DNA from: Planococcus beigongshangi
Lineage (GTDB): Bacteria > Bacillota > Bacilli > Bacillales_A > Planococcaceae
Length of the DNA: 64,000 nucleotides
Reading direction: 5' to 3'
Assembly: GCF_016820495.1 (NCBI RefSeq)
Contig: NZ_JADHDU010000001.1
Span: 60,256-124,255, forward strand
The notes beneath the pieces are model-generated. The model was not told where the DNA came from. It did not search any database and was given only the letters and a program-made list of their open reading frames with translations. Positions 50,790 through 60,033 of this stretch are shown here, in pieces. The translations under genes and the position numbers were made by a program. Numbering within the stretch: the stretch's first letter is position 1; each line of letters opens with the position of its first letter.

Positions 50790-52802
50790 TCAGGCTTGTT
50801 TCAGCCAGCTTTCAAGTTCAGTGGCAGCCATCGGATGTCCTGTGATATAGCCTTGAATGCTGTCACATTGCATGGCTCTCAGCAGCTCGAGCTGTTCTTT
50901 CGTCTCTACCCCTTCAGCAACTACCTGAAGATCAAGTGATTTACCAAATTGGATCATCCCATTGATGAGCTTCTGCATTTTCTCCTGCTGGGTAATCGAC
51001 TGGATAATATCTTTGTCGATTTTCAGGCTGGAGATCGGCAAGAGCAGCATATAACGGAAAGAGGCATAGCCGGTACCGAAATCGTCCAGTGAAAATGAAA
51101 TCCCTTTTTGGTTCAATTGCTTCATCTGACGGACGATGGAATGCTCCGCTTCCGCTTCAAGCGCAAATTTCTCGGTGATTTCTATGGTCAGGCGATTGGC
51201 GTCACAGCCATGCAGGGTCAATTGCTCCATGAGCTGGCGTGACATATCTTTGTCGCGGAATTCACGGATGGAAGAATTGATGCTTACGTTCATCGGGATG
51301 TTGCGGGAACCCCAGTCTTTCAGCTGGCGGCAGACCGTCTCGACGACAAACTTTCCGATTTCATGGATCATGCCGTTTTCTTCGGCGATCGGGATCAATT
51401 CATCAGGCGATACGATTCCAGCTTCTTCATCCTGCCAGCGAACAAGCGCCTCAACACGCTCGACCTCACCGGTTTTCAGGTTGATCTGCGGCTGATACAG
51501 AACTTCCAAATTCTTTTTATCAAGCGCATGGATCAATCGGCGCTCGATAAGCGCTTTCCGGTTAAGCCGTTCATGGTCATCGGCTGTCAGTGCAGAAATG
51601 GCACTGCCTCCGCGTTCTTTCACCTTTTTGATCGTAGCGTGTGAAGCCTTCATCAGATGGATGAAAGTTTGCTGATCTTCAGGATACCGGGTCACTGCTC
51701 CGCTGACAGTCAACGGAATGGCTGCACCTTGAATATAGATCGGGTGCTGCTGCAGATACGACAGGAAGCCTTCGATGAACCACTGGCTCAGTGGAGTGAC
51801 CAGTGCAAATTCATGCAAACCGGTTCTCGTGATAAGCGAATCGGAAAAGTATCTTCGCAGCCGTTTCGTGAATTCGATCAGCAATTCTTTTTCCGTATCG
51901 GTGTTCGAGACATCACGCAAAGTATAGAAGTGGTCGATATCAAAGAAAACAAATGAAAAATGCTTGCGTTCCTTGATGAACTCATTGACTACGAGCTCCA
52001 GGCGATGGCGGTTTTCCAAACCTGTAACCGAATCGATAAAAGCGATTTCCTCCAAGTGGTGCTGGGTGGCTTTTGCTTCGGTGATATCTTTCTCAAGGAA
52101 TATATAATAGGTTTCAGCACCGGCCAGTATAATCGGGATGGCAGTGAGATCCACCCAGTAAATTTCACCGTCTTTTTTCACTTTTTTAGCTTCGCCGTTC
52201 CAGACCTCGCCTTTTTGCAGCGTGTCCATCATAGCTTCGATCATTTTATGGTCTTCTTCAGAATCTCTGAACATTTGCCAGATCGGTTTCCCCAGAATGC
52301 GTTTTGGCGTCCACTTGCTCAACTTCAAAAACAGCGGGTTAGCATATGTAATGAGAAATTCTTCATCAAAATACAGCATCATAAAGGAATCGTCCAGTCC
52401 ACTCCGCAAACTCTCAAGCTCACGCGAAGGGGAATCAGCCTGCTGCGCTTCATCCATCTCAAAAATGGTTAGAACGAATTTCTCTTTTCCGGATATGAAA
52501 ACTTTATTGACGACAGTCGTATAAGCCAATGTGCCGTCACCCAGTTCAACTTCTACCTCTTCAAGGCGAACCGGTTCTTTGCTGTTAACCATCTTTTCCC
52601 ATGAACATTTATAGCGAGCAGCTTTTTCAGGGTTCATATAAGGGCTTACCTGGCCCTTAACGGCCTCTGATTCTATATTGAAAACTCTTTCAGCATGGCG
52701 GCTGCACCAAACGGTTTGGCCGTTTTCGTTCATTATGATTATGGGAAAAGGGATATGGTTGAAAACGAGGTTATCAGCCAATAATTCTTGCAATTCACTC
52801 AT
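50790..52802 (-). CDS. PAS-PAS-GGDEF(degenerate)-EAL cyclic-di-GMP phosphodiesterase
   Basis: A 670-residue cytosolic signalling protein. Two PAS domains (about 1-120 and 130-250; the second includes PKRILGKPIWQMF and ends in YYIFLEKDITEAK) are followed by a GGDEF domain (about 255-410) whose active-site motif reads GLHEF instead of GGDEF, so cyclase activity is unlikely. The EAL domain (about 420-665) keeps EALVRW, NVSINSS, TIEITEKF, DDFGTGYASF, LKIDKDI and VAEGVET, all needed for c-di-GMP hydrolysis. The ATG at 52802 has AAGGAG upstream. No target gene is adjacent. Confidence 0.92.
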   Translation of the reverse strand: MSELQELLADNLVFNHIPFPIIIMNENGQTVWCSRHAERVFNIESEAVKGQVSPYMNPEKAARYKCSWEKMVNSKEPVRLEEVEVELGDGTLAYTTVVNKVFISGKEKFVLTIFEMDEAQQADSPSRELESLRSGLDDSFMMLYFDEEFLITYANPLFLKLSKWTPKRILGKPIWQMFRDSEEDHKMIEAMMDTLQKGEVWNGEAKKVKKDGEIYWVDLTAIPIILAGAETYYIFLEKDITEAKATQHHLEEIAFIDSVTGLENRHRLELVVNEFIKERKHFSFVFFDIDHFYTLRDVSNTDTEKELLIEFTKRLRRYFSDSLITRTGLHEFALVTPLSQWFIEGFLSYLQQHPIYIQGAAIPLTVSGAVTRYPEDQQTFIHLMKASHATIKKVKERGGSAISALTADDHERLNRKALIERRLIHALDKKNLEVLYQPQINLKTGEVERVEALVRWQDEEAGIVSPDELIPIAEENGMIHEIGKFVVETVCRQLKDWGSRNIPMNVSINSSIREFRDKDMSRQLMEQLTLHGCDANRLTIEITEKFALEAEAEHSIVRQMKQLNQKGISFSLDDFGTGYASFRYMLLLPISSLKIDKDIIQSITQQEKMQKLINGMIQFGKSLDLQVVAEGVETKEQLELLRAMQCDSIQGYITGHPMAATELESWLKQA

Positions 52803-52959
52803 TCAGCAACGCTCCTTTTCCTGGGTCTAGTATTATTATAGGTGAGAACATGCTTGTCGTCATCCTTTTCAAAACATTCATTTTTTATTTTATGGCAATA
52901 ATGAATTAAAAGCCAACTAAAACAAGTAAAATCTTGGGAAATTATGTAGGAGTAGCGAA

Positions 52960-53004
52960 ATGGCTGCCAGTATCTCTAATTTCTTGCGGGTCTTTTTTTG
53001 GTGA
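52960..53004 (+). CDS. Possible leader peptide of the ABC exporter operon
   Basis: A 14-codon ORF with an excellent ribosome site (AGGAG seven bases before the ATG), reading MAASISNFLRVFFW and ending in Phe-Phe-Trp-stop, followed by nothing else coding before the exporter start 94 bases downstream. A seven-T run lies inside its last codons. CGGGT in the ORF can pair with ACCCG at 53026-53030. Inducible drug exporters, including bmrCD and many erm or ABC-F genes, have short leaders that sense stalled ribosomes. The assignment rests on position and form only. Confidence 0.4.
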   Translation: MAASISNFLRVFFW

Positions 53005-53097
53005 TTCCGATTAAATGACTACCCGTTATCAAAATATTATGTAATAATAGGCTTCATAAAAAGATTCGAGTTTCGAAATGTTCAGGAGGCAATTCTG

Positions 53098-54825
53098 TTG
53101 AAAACTGTTTTTTCCTACGCTAAACCCTATTCGTTCTATATAGTCATCGCTTTAATACTCATGCTTCTCGAATTGTTTGTGGAATTGATCCAGCCGCTTG
53201 TCATTGCCGGCATCATCGATAACGGGATTGTTGCCGGTGACCGTGAAGTGATCATCCAGCTGGGCATCTTGCTGATGGTGCTGTCACTGGTCGCATTTGC
53301 TTCAGGTGTCGCCAATTCCTATTTTGCAGCCCATGTGTCGCAAAGTTTTTCGTTTGATCTCCGGAAGGCGGTTTATGGACGGATCCAGTCGTTTTCGCTT
53401 GCGATGTTCAATAAATTCCCTGCTTCCGGCCTGATTACAAGGCTTACGAGTGATGTTACGCTCGTCCAGCAAATCCTGTTCATGAGTTTACGGATTATGC
53501 TCCGTGCACCGCTGCTGGTCATCGGAAGCATGATCATGGCGTTTATCGTCAATCCGAAACTGGCGATTTATCTGGTTGTTGTATTCCCTGTATTGCTGGC
53601 TTTCCTCTATATTATGGTCAAAAAAGGAGTTACTTATTTCAGTTTCGTGCAGCAGCGGCTTGATCGGGTGAACCGGATGGTACAGGAGAACCTTCAGGCT
53701 GTCCGTCTGATCAAAGCTTATCTGCGGGGCAAATATGAAGCCAACCGCTTTTCTGAAGTGGCGGGTTCCTTGAAAACCGATACGGTGAAAGCGTTCCGGA
53801 TCATGGAAATCATTCTGCCGATCCTCTTATTCGGAATGAACTTATCCCTGTTGGCTGTGCTATGGTTCGGTGCTTTCGAAATCCGGAGCGGCGATGCACA
53901 GATCGGTGAATTGGTCGCGATTGTCAATTACGCGATGAGAATGACAGGTGCATTCTCGATGTTCTCTTTCATCATCATGGCGTTTGCCCGGTCGAAAGCT
54001 TCATCTGAGCGGATAGAAGAAATTCTTTTGGCGGATGATGTCCGTGAAAAAGATGAAAAAGGCGCTGAAAAAATTATACGCCGCGGCGATATTTTATTCG
54101 ACGATGTGTCCTTCTCTTACCCCGGAACGAATATACCGGTTCTTAAAAACCTTTCTTTCCATATCAAACCCAATGAAAAACTGGCGATCATGGGTGCCAC
54201 GGGATCCGGTAAATCGTCACTGCTGCAGTTGATTCCCCGTTTTTATGATGTTACCGGCGGCAGGGTGCTGATCCACGGCAGAGATGTCAGGGAGTGGTCA
54301 TTGAGTGCGCTCCGGAAAACAATCGGCGTGGTGCCGCAGCAATCATTGCTGTTCACCGGGACGATTTCGGACAACTTATCATGGGGCAAAGAAGAAGCCC
54401 ATCAGGAAGAGCTGTCGGATGCGGCATCGAAAGCGCAGATCCACGATACGGTGGAACGTTTTCCGAAAGGCTATTTCACCCGCGTGGGCCAAAAAGGGGT
54501 CAACCTTTCCGGTGGCCAGAAACAGCGCCTGTCCATCGCACGTGCACTTGTCCGGAAACCATCCATCCTGATATTGGATGACAGCACGAGTGCCCTCGAT
54601 GTCAAGACAGAAGCGGCCTTGTGGCAGGAATTGGACCAGGAAAAAGCGACGATGCTGGTCGTAACCCAAAAGATTCGCACAGCGATGCGTGCAGATCATA
54701 TCCTGCTCCTGGAAGAAGGGGAAATTTCAGCATACGGAACGCATGAAGAACTGCTGGAGCACTCTGAACTTTACAGAAAGATTGCGCTGTCGCAACAGGA
54801 AGAGGAGGTGGACGAATATGTTTGA
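53098..54825 (+). CDS. Heterodimeric ABC multidrug exporter subunit, degenerate-site half (BmrC/YheI-like)
   Basis: A 575-residue half-transporter: six helices (about 1-300), then the ATPase domain with Walker A GATGSGKSS, Q-loop VVPQQSLLF and signature LSGGQKQR. Walker B ends LILDDSTSALD, with Asp where the catalytic Glu should be, and the H-loop reads VVTQKI, with Gln for His. These two changes make it the non-catalytic member of an asymmetric pair, as in BmrC. The start is a TTG at 53098 behind AGGAGG. It overlaps the second subunit by eight bases. Confidence 0.88.
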   Translation: MKTVFSYAKPYSFYIVIALILMLLELFVELIQPLVIAGIIDNGIVAGDREVIIQLGILLMVLSLVAFASGVANSYFAAHVSQSFSFDLRKAVYGRIQSFSLAMFNKFPASGLITRLTSDVTLVQQILFMSLRIMLRAPLLVIGSMIMAFIVNPKLAIYLVVVFPVLLAFLYIMVKKGVTYFSFVQQRLDRVNRMVQENLQAVRLIKAYLRGKYEANRFSEVAGSLKTDTVKAFRIMEIILPILLFGMNLSLLAVLWFGAFEIRSGDAQIGELVAIVNYAMRMTGAFSMFSFIIMAFARSKASSERIEEILLADDVREKDEKGAEKIIRRGDILFDDVSFSYPGTNIPVLKNLSFHIKPNEKLAIMGATGSGKSSLLQLIPRFYDVTGGRVLIHGRDVREWSLSALRKTIGVVPQQSLLFTGTISDNLSWGKEEAHQEELSDAASKAQIHDTVERFPKGYFTRVGQKGVNLSGGQKQRLSIARALVRKPSILILDDSTSALDVKTEAALWQELDQEKATMLVVTQKIRTAMRADHILLLEEGEISAYGTHEELLEHSELYRKIALSQQEEEVDEYV

Positions 54826-56644
54826 TGCCATTCGTCGCCCTTTCGGTTATGAACCGATCATCAAAAAAGAAGATTTGAAGAAAGACCCCGATAAAAAAAC
54901 GGAACGCGCCGATAACTGGAAATCCACGTTGTTGAGAATCTGGAAGCTGGTTGATGAACAGCGTTTCTTGCTGATTGTCGTTCTTGCCCTTGTATTCGTC
55001 AGTTCGGCGCTGGCCCTTCTCGGCCCTTATCTGGTCGGACGGGTGCTGATCGACCAATACATCATTCCGGAACAATTCGGCGGGATGGGCATTGTCATCA
55101 TTTGGCTCATCTTCATCTATATCGGGCATTCCGTATCGCTCTATCTGCAGAACTATTGGATGGTGGGAATCGCCCAGCAGGTCATTTACCGTATGCGGAC
55201 TGGACTTTTCAGCCATTTCCAGCGGCTGCCGGTGTCGTTCTTTGACAAACGGCAGCACGGTGAACTGATGAGCCGGATGACGAATGATGTGGAGAATGTT
55301 TCGGCGACTTTGAACACTTCATTCATCCAGGTGTTTTCCAGTATTCTGACGCTGACAGGTACGGCGGTTGTCATGTTCCTGCTCAGTCCCTTGCTTACCT
55401 TACTGACATTCATCATCATTCCGCTCATGTACATTTCAGTGCGTTGGATTACGAAGCGGACCGGCCGTTTGTATAAAGAACAGCAGCGGGCTGTCGGCGA
55501 TCTTAACGGAATGATTGAAGAAACCATTTCCGGCCAAAAGATCATCAAGGCCTTTTCGCAGGAACCCCGGGTGATGGATGAGTTTCTTGTGAAAAGCGAA
55601 AGGCTCAAACGTGCCGGTTTCTGGGCATGGACATATGCCGGATTCATTCCGAAAGTCATGAACTTTTTGAACAACGGCAGTTTTGCGATTGTGGCTGGAG
55701 TCGGCGGTATCCTGGCTTTGAATGGTGCAGTATCAATTGGTGTCATTGTGATATTCACTGAGTATTCCCGCCAATTTACGAGACCGCTGAATGATCTGGC
55801 AAACCAGTTCAATACGGTTCTGTCGGCCATTGCGGGGGCCGAACGCGTTTTCGCGATCATGGACGAAACGGAAGAGAAAGACGATCTGGTGGCCAACGCG
55901 GACAAAGAATTTACGGGACGGGTCGAATTTGATGATGTTTCCTTCAAATATGAAGGTGCTGAAGAGGATTGGACGATCCGCAATGTCAGCTTTACGGTGG
56001 ATGTCGGTCAAACAGCGGCACTTGTCGGCGCGACGGGTGCCGGGAAAACCACGATCATGCAATTGCTGGCGCGCTTCTATGATGCCAATGAAGGCGAGAT
56101 CCGGATAGACGGGACGCCGATTTCTTCAATGCCGCGCGAAACGCTTCGCAAGCAGATCGCCTTTGTGCTACAGGATCCATTCCTGTTCGAGACATCTGTG
56201 TACGATAATATCCGCTATGGGAAATTGGATGCGACAGAAGAAGAAATCATCGAAGCAGCGAAAAAAGCGAATGCGCATGACTTTATCCTTAAACTGCCGC
56301 ACGGCTATGACACCATCCTTGAAGGGGACGGTTCGATGATTTCGCAGGGGCAGAAGCAATTGCTGTCGATTGCGCGGGCATTGATCGCAGATCCCGTCAT
56401 CCTGCTGCTCGATGAAGCGACAAGCAGCATCGATACTGTAACCGAATTAAAGATTCAGGAAGCACTCGAACGGCTGATGGCGGGAAGAACAAGTTTCGTC
56501 ATTGCGCACCGATTGAACACGGTGCGCCAGGCGGACCTGGTTTTCGTCATGGAAATGGGGAAACTCGTAGAAGCGGGTACCCAGGAAGAACTGATCGAAA
56601 AAGAAGGCATGTACGCAACCATGCTGGCAGATGCGAAATTATAA
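54818..56644 (+). CDS. Heterodimeric ABC multidrug exporter subunit, catalytic half (BmrD/YheH-like)
   Basis: A 608-residue half-transporter with an extra charged N terminus of about 40 residues, six helices, and an ATPase domain with Walker A GATGAGKTT, Walker B LLLDEATSSID with the catalytic Glu, and H-loop VIAHRL. Its signature reads SMISQGQKQ rather than LSGGQ. Paired with the upstream subunit this leaves one complete ATP site (this Walker B with the partner's LSGGQ) and one degenerate site. The ATG at 54818 follows GAGGAGGTGG. The start upstream in the same frame lies inside the partner gene and is unlikely. Confidence 0.88.
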   Translation: MFDAIRRPFGYEPIIKKEDLKKDPDKKTERADNWKSTLLRIWKLVDEQRFLLIVVLALVFVSSALALLGPYLVGRVLIDQYIIPEQFGGMGIVIIWLIFIYIGHSVSLYLQNYWMVGIAQQVIYRMRTGLFSHFQRLPVSFFDKRQHGELMSRMTNDVENVSATLNTSFIQVFSSILTLTGTAVVMFLLSPLLTLLTFIIIPLMYISVRWITKRTGRLYKEQQRAVGDLNGMIEETISGQKIIKAFSQEPRVMDEFLVKSERLKRAGFWAWTYAGFIPKVMNFLNNGSFAIVAGVGGILALNGAVSIGVIVIFTEYSRQFTRPLNDLANQFNTVLSAIAGAERVFAIMDETEEKDDLVANADKEFTGRVEFDDVSFKYEGAEEDWTIRNVSFTVDVGQTAALVGATGAGKTTIMQLLARFYDANEGEIRIDGTPISSMPRETLRKQIAFVLQDPFLFETSVYDNIRYGKLDATEEEIIEAAKKANAHDFILKLPHGYDTILEGDGSMISQGQKQLLSIARALIADPVILLLDEATSSIDTVTELKIQEALERLMAGRTSFVIAHRLNTVRQADLVFVMEMGKLVEAGTQEELIEKEGMYATMLADAKL

Positions 56645-56647
56645 TGG

Positions 56648-56683
56648 AAATCCCGCCGGAAGATATTTTCGGCGGGATTTTTT
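56648..56683 (+). terminator. Terminator of the ABC exporter operon
   Basis: AAATCCCGCCG and CGGCGGGATTT form the stem, followed by TTT. Confidence 0.92.
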
Positions 56684-56687
56684 ACGG

Positions 56688-57592
56688 GCGTTCTCGCTTT
56701 TCTTATTGTCCAGACTCCGACGACCCAGTTCCGCGAGTCGCTTCGGTCTTAGCTGCAATGGCAGAGAGCGCCATTTCCACTAAGCCCTCCCGCGCTTGTC
56801 GGAACTAAACGGGTGTCGTCGCTTTTCTTATTGTCCAGACTCCGACGACCCAGCTCTTCGGTCATAAGCCAGTCCAGCTATGCGGCAAAGAACGCTACTT
56901 CGCTGTTCTGTCAAAGTCCTTATTGCTCCTGCAACTATGCGCTAGCTTCGTCGCAAAGAGAGGGACCAATTGGAATTTGGTCCCTCTCTTGCCTGTCAGA
57001 GCTAAACGGGCGTTCTCGCTTTTCTGATTGTCTAGACTCGAACGGCCCAGCGCTTCGGTCATAAGCCAGTCCGGCTATGCGGCAAAGAACGCTACTTCGC
57101 TGTTCTGTCAAAGGCCTTATTGCTCCTGCAACTCTGCGCTAGCTTCGTCGCAAAGAGGGGGACCAATTGGAATTTGGTCCCTCTCTTGCCTGTCAGAGCT
57201 AAACGGGCGTTCTCGCTTTTCTTATTGTCTAGACTCGAACGGCCCAGCTCTTCGGTCATAAGCCAGTCCAGCGATGTGGCAAAGAACGCCACTTCGCTGT
57301 TCTGTCTGATGCCTATCAGAGCTAAACGGGCGTTCTCGCTTTTCTCATTGTCTAGACTCGAACGGCCCAGCTCTTCGGTCATAAGCCAGGCCAGCTATGT
57401 GGCAAAGAACGCCACTTCGCTGTTCTGTCTGATGCCTATCAGAGCTAAACGGGCGTTCTCGCTTTTCTCATTGTCTAGACTCGAACGGCCCAGCTCTTCG
57501 GTCATAAGCCAGTCCAGCTATGTGGCAAAGAACGCCACTTCGCTGTTCTGTCTTATGCCTATCAGAGCTAAACGGGCGTTCTCGCTTTTCGG
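56688..57592 (+). repeat. Tandem array of about six family A cruciform-forming units
   Basis: Direct repeats between the exporter terminator and the GNAT gene. The last three units are about 123 bases each and nearly identical (57228-57350, 57351-57473, 57474-57592). Two longer units (about 56829-57030 and 57031-57227) carry an extra block of about 75 bases with a GACCAATTGGAATTTGGTC palindrome. The first (56688-56828) is divergent. Each unit folds on itself: GTGGC/GCCAC innermost, CATAAG/CTTATG around it, AGCTCT/AGAGCT with GCCC/GGGC outermost. Open frames across the array are translations of the repeat. Confidence 0.92.
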
Positions 57593-57630
57593 ATTATGGT
57601 ACGATAAACATAAAAAAGGGTGGTGCCATA

Positions 57631-58485
57631 ATGGATATTTCTCTCTCGATAGCATCTTTCCCCGTAGACTCGGAAACGGCGGAGGACATGCAGACATTAT
57701 TGGAAAAGGCTGAGCTGGATTACAGCAAGCCGCTTTTCCAATACAGCTGGCAGCAGGCGGACGCAAAAGGATTTGCAGTTCTTGCTTATACAGATGATAA
57801 TGAATTGCTCGGCTTTGCTGCCGCGTTGGATATCATCGGATTGGATTCATACGAATGGTCTGCTTTCGTGCGTCCGGACTACCGGCGTCTGACAATCGGC
57901 TCGGCGCTCGCTGGCGGGATCACTTATGGGTTGGAACAGCGTGGTGCCGAGGAAGAGTTAGCGGCATTCATCAAAGGCGAAGTCGCCGAAAAATTCATGG
58001 GAAGTCTCGGCTACCGGCCGAACTTCCAGGAAATTGAACTTGCTGCAGCACCGCTGGCTGAGTTTTCACTTCCTGAATCCGTGACTGTTAACCCGTATAA
58101 CGGGGAACTCGAAGCGCTTGAAAATGTGATGGCTGCCGCTTTTGATGAGGAAATGCTTCCTGTTGTCCACTATAATATAGAAAGAGAAGAAAGAAATGTC
58201 TTTATAATGAAGCACGAGGAAACTCTCGTTGGAAGTGCAACATTATTAAAAGAAGAAGGAGCTCTTTGGATCACAGCTCTAGCGGTAGATCCGGCTATGC
58301 AGGGCAAAGGCTATGGAAAAGCATTCCTGTCATGGTGCCGATATTATGCCGGGAAAGAGGGGATAGATAATGTCCTCCTTGAAGTGGAAACTGATAATAA
58401 TGCTGTAGAAGTCTATAAAAAAGCAGGTTTTATGCCTGTCCATACAGTAGAGTACTGGAAAAAGCCGGAAGACGAGCAAGATTAA
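57631..58485 (+). CDS. GNAT-family N-acetyltransferase with two GNAT-like domains
   Basis: A 284-residue protein. The N-terminal half (to about 150) has a GNAT-like GFAAALDIIGLDSYEWSAFVRPDYRRLTIGSAL motif and the C-terminal half (about 155-284) a full acetyl-CoA motif, LAVDPAMQGKGYGKAFLSW, then VLLEVETDNNAVEVYKKAGF. Substrate unknown. The ATG at 57631 follows GGGTGGTG. The gene starts just outside the repeat array, so the array may influence its transcription. Confidence 0.86.
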   Translation: MDISLSIASFPVDSETAEDMQTLLEKAELDYSKPLFQYSWQQADAKGFAVLAYTDDNELLGFAAALDIIGLDSYEWSAFVRPDYRRLTIGSALAGGITYGLEQRGAEEELAAFIKGEVAEKFMGSLGYRPNFQEIELAAAPLAEFSLPESVTVNPYNGELEALENVMAAAFDEEMLPVVHYNIEREERNVFIMKHEETLVGSATLLKEEGALWITALAVDPAMQGKGYGKAFLSWCRYYAGKEGIDNVLLEVETDNNAVEVYKKAGFMPVHTVEYWKKPEDEQD

Positions 58486-58511
58486 AAAACCATCCGTTTC
58501 CGGATGGTTTC
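58486..58511. terminator. Terminator between GNAT and YusW-like genes
   Basis: AAAACCATCCG and CGGATGGTTT with a TTTC loop, between convergent genes. Confidence 0.88.
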
Positions 58512-58519
58512 AGAATTGA

Positions 58520-59026
58520 TCAGTTGCCGCGTGCTTCGTAATCCTTCTCAGTGCCATCCGGATAAGTCACTTCGATATCGATGGATTTATAACCATCTTC
58601 GATACTGAATACTTCGATGGCTTTATTGATGACTTCATCATCTGCCATATCAGCAGTCAGCTGAAGTTCAGCCAATAACGGTTCGATTTTATCGAAAGCG
58701 TCGTTTCCTTGTAGGTTTTCATTCGTGGACTTGTTTTCATATTCAGCTTCGACTTTGTCGCGGTCTTCATCATATGAAACCTGCAGTGCATCATCCTGGT
58801 CAGGAAGATCGACATCCAGGTCAAAGTCCACAAAGCCGAAGACCTCGCCTCCGACGTCACCTTGGGAAAGGCTGCCGCTGGGATTGGCATCTTCCACCCC
58901 GTCAGCAGGTTGGGAAGTTTCGTCTGTAATGGGTTCGGTCACTTCGTCCTCATTGCCGCAGGCACTCAAGAGAAGCATGGAAGAAAAAAGGATCCCAGTT
59001 GCAACCGGCGTTTTTTTGAATATCAT
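58520..59026 (-). CDS. YusW-like lipoprotein
   Basis: A 168-residue lipoprotein. A lysine-led hydrophobic signal (IFKKTPVATGILFSSMLLLSAC) ends in lipobox LLSAC, so it should be anchored outside the membrane. An acidic, disordered spacer of about 50 residues follows. The C-terminal domain (about 65-168) resembles the YusW family: FGFVDFDLDVDL, VEAEYENK, then a final IDIEVTYPDG strand. Function unknown. The start at 59026 follows AAAGGA; longer upstream frames lack a ribosome site. Confidence 0.82.
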   Translation of the reverse strand: MIFKKTPVATGILFSSMLLLSACGNEDEVTEPITDETSQPADGVEDANPSGSLSQGDVGGEVFGFVDFDLDVDLPDQDDALQVSYDEDRDKVEAEYENKSTNENLQGNDAFDKIEPLLAELQLTADMADDEVINKAIEVFSIEDGYKSIDIEVTYPDGTEKDYEARGN

Positions 59027-59168
59027 AGCTCTCATCCTTTCGTAAATCCGTCTATAATCATCATTCCCGATTTTCAAAGACATAAGCTTTTCGAACCGAA
59101 AAACTTCGATGATGAAATATTAGTGCAAGTCGAGACGAGGCAAAGCAGAGCCCAAAGGAGTCTTTAAT

Positions 59169-60023
59169 GTGAATAAATACGAAAATGGCCAGAATATCGC
59201 AGCAGCTTCAGAAAAGAATATCCGAACGGATTTCAAGGAAAGTATGACATATGGGGATTACTTGCATCTGGATCAATTGTTGACAGCGCAAGATGGCGTC
59301 AGCGGCCATCATGACGAAACCCTGTTTATCATCATCCACCAGGTTTCGGAATTATGGATGAAACTGATCCTCCATGAATTGCGTGCCGCGATCCGCAGTA
59401 TTGATGCGGATGATCTGCAGCCTGCATTCAAGCAGATGGCCCGGGTATCAAAAATACAATCCCAAATCATCAACGGCTGGGATGTGCTGGCCACGATGAC
59501 GCCTGCGGAGTATATGGAATTCCGTGGGGACCTGGGCAATGCGAGCGGTTTCCAATCCTATCAATACCGTATGATTGAATTCGCTTTGGGTTATAAAACG
59601 AAGCATGTGCTGAAGATCTATGAAAAAGATCAGGAGTTGCTGGAAGAATTGACGGCTGCTTTCGAAGCACCGGGCCTTTATGATGCAGCCATCCAAAAAT
59701 TGGCGCGGAGCGGATTTGCGATAGATAAAGAAGTGCTCGAACGCGATCTTACCACCGTTTATGAACCGCATGACAGCGTTAAGGAAGCATGGAAAGCCGT
59801 TTACCGGGATGTGGATACGCACTGGGAATTGTATCAACTCGCGGAAAAGTTGGTTGATATCGAAGATTGGCTCCAGCAGTGGCGTTTCCGCCATATGAAA
59901 ACGGTGGAACGCATCATCGGTTTCAAGCAGGGGACAGGCGGCTCTTCAGGAGTCCATTATTTGAAAAAAGTGCTTGATCAATATTTCTTCCCGGAACTTT
60001 GGGAAATACGGACAGAAATTTAG
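59169..60023 (+). CDS. kynA: Tryptophan 2,3-dioxygenase
   Basis: Heme enzyme that opens the indole ring of tryptophan to N-formylkynurenine, first step of the kynurenine pathway. The 284 residues match bacterial TDO. The first signature [20 protein letters not shown] carries the substrate-binding His (second H of IIHQ), and [25 protein letters not shown] carries the heme-ligand His and the Thr/Gly loop. Starts with GTG at 59169 behind AAAGGAG. kynB and kynU are not in the window; the next gene, ten bases on, is a glycerophosphodiesterase. Confidence 0.95.
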   Translation: MNKYENGQNIAAASEKNIRTDFKESMTYGDYLHLDQLLTAQDGVSGHHDETLFIIIHQVSELWMKLILHELRAAIRSIDADDLQPAFKQMARVSKIQSQIINGWDVLATMTPAEYMEFRGDLGNASGFQSYQYRMIEFALGYKTKHVLKIYEKDQELLEELTAAFEAPGLYDAAIQKLARSGFAIDKEVLERDLTTVYEPHDSVKEAWKAVYRDVDTHWELYQLAEKLVDIEDWLQQWRFRHMKTVERIIGFKQGTGGSSGVHYLKKVLDQYFFPELWEIRTEI

Positions 60024-60033
60024 GAGGGGTCAA

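Noticed and set aside
54602..55258. 218-codon minus-strand open frame opposite the ABC exporter genes
   Set aside because: Entirely antisense to two well-supported genes; composition (His, Arg, Pro rich) is typical of a shadow frame.
57120..57713. Long open frame with repeating RAKRAFSLFSLSRLERPSSSVISQ-like units, and shorter frames at 56813 and 57028
   Set aside because: It is the translation of the tandem DNA repeat, has no ribosome site and runs into the GNAT gene in another frame. The repetition comes from the DNA units and not from a protein.
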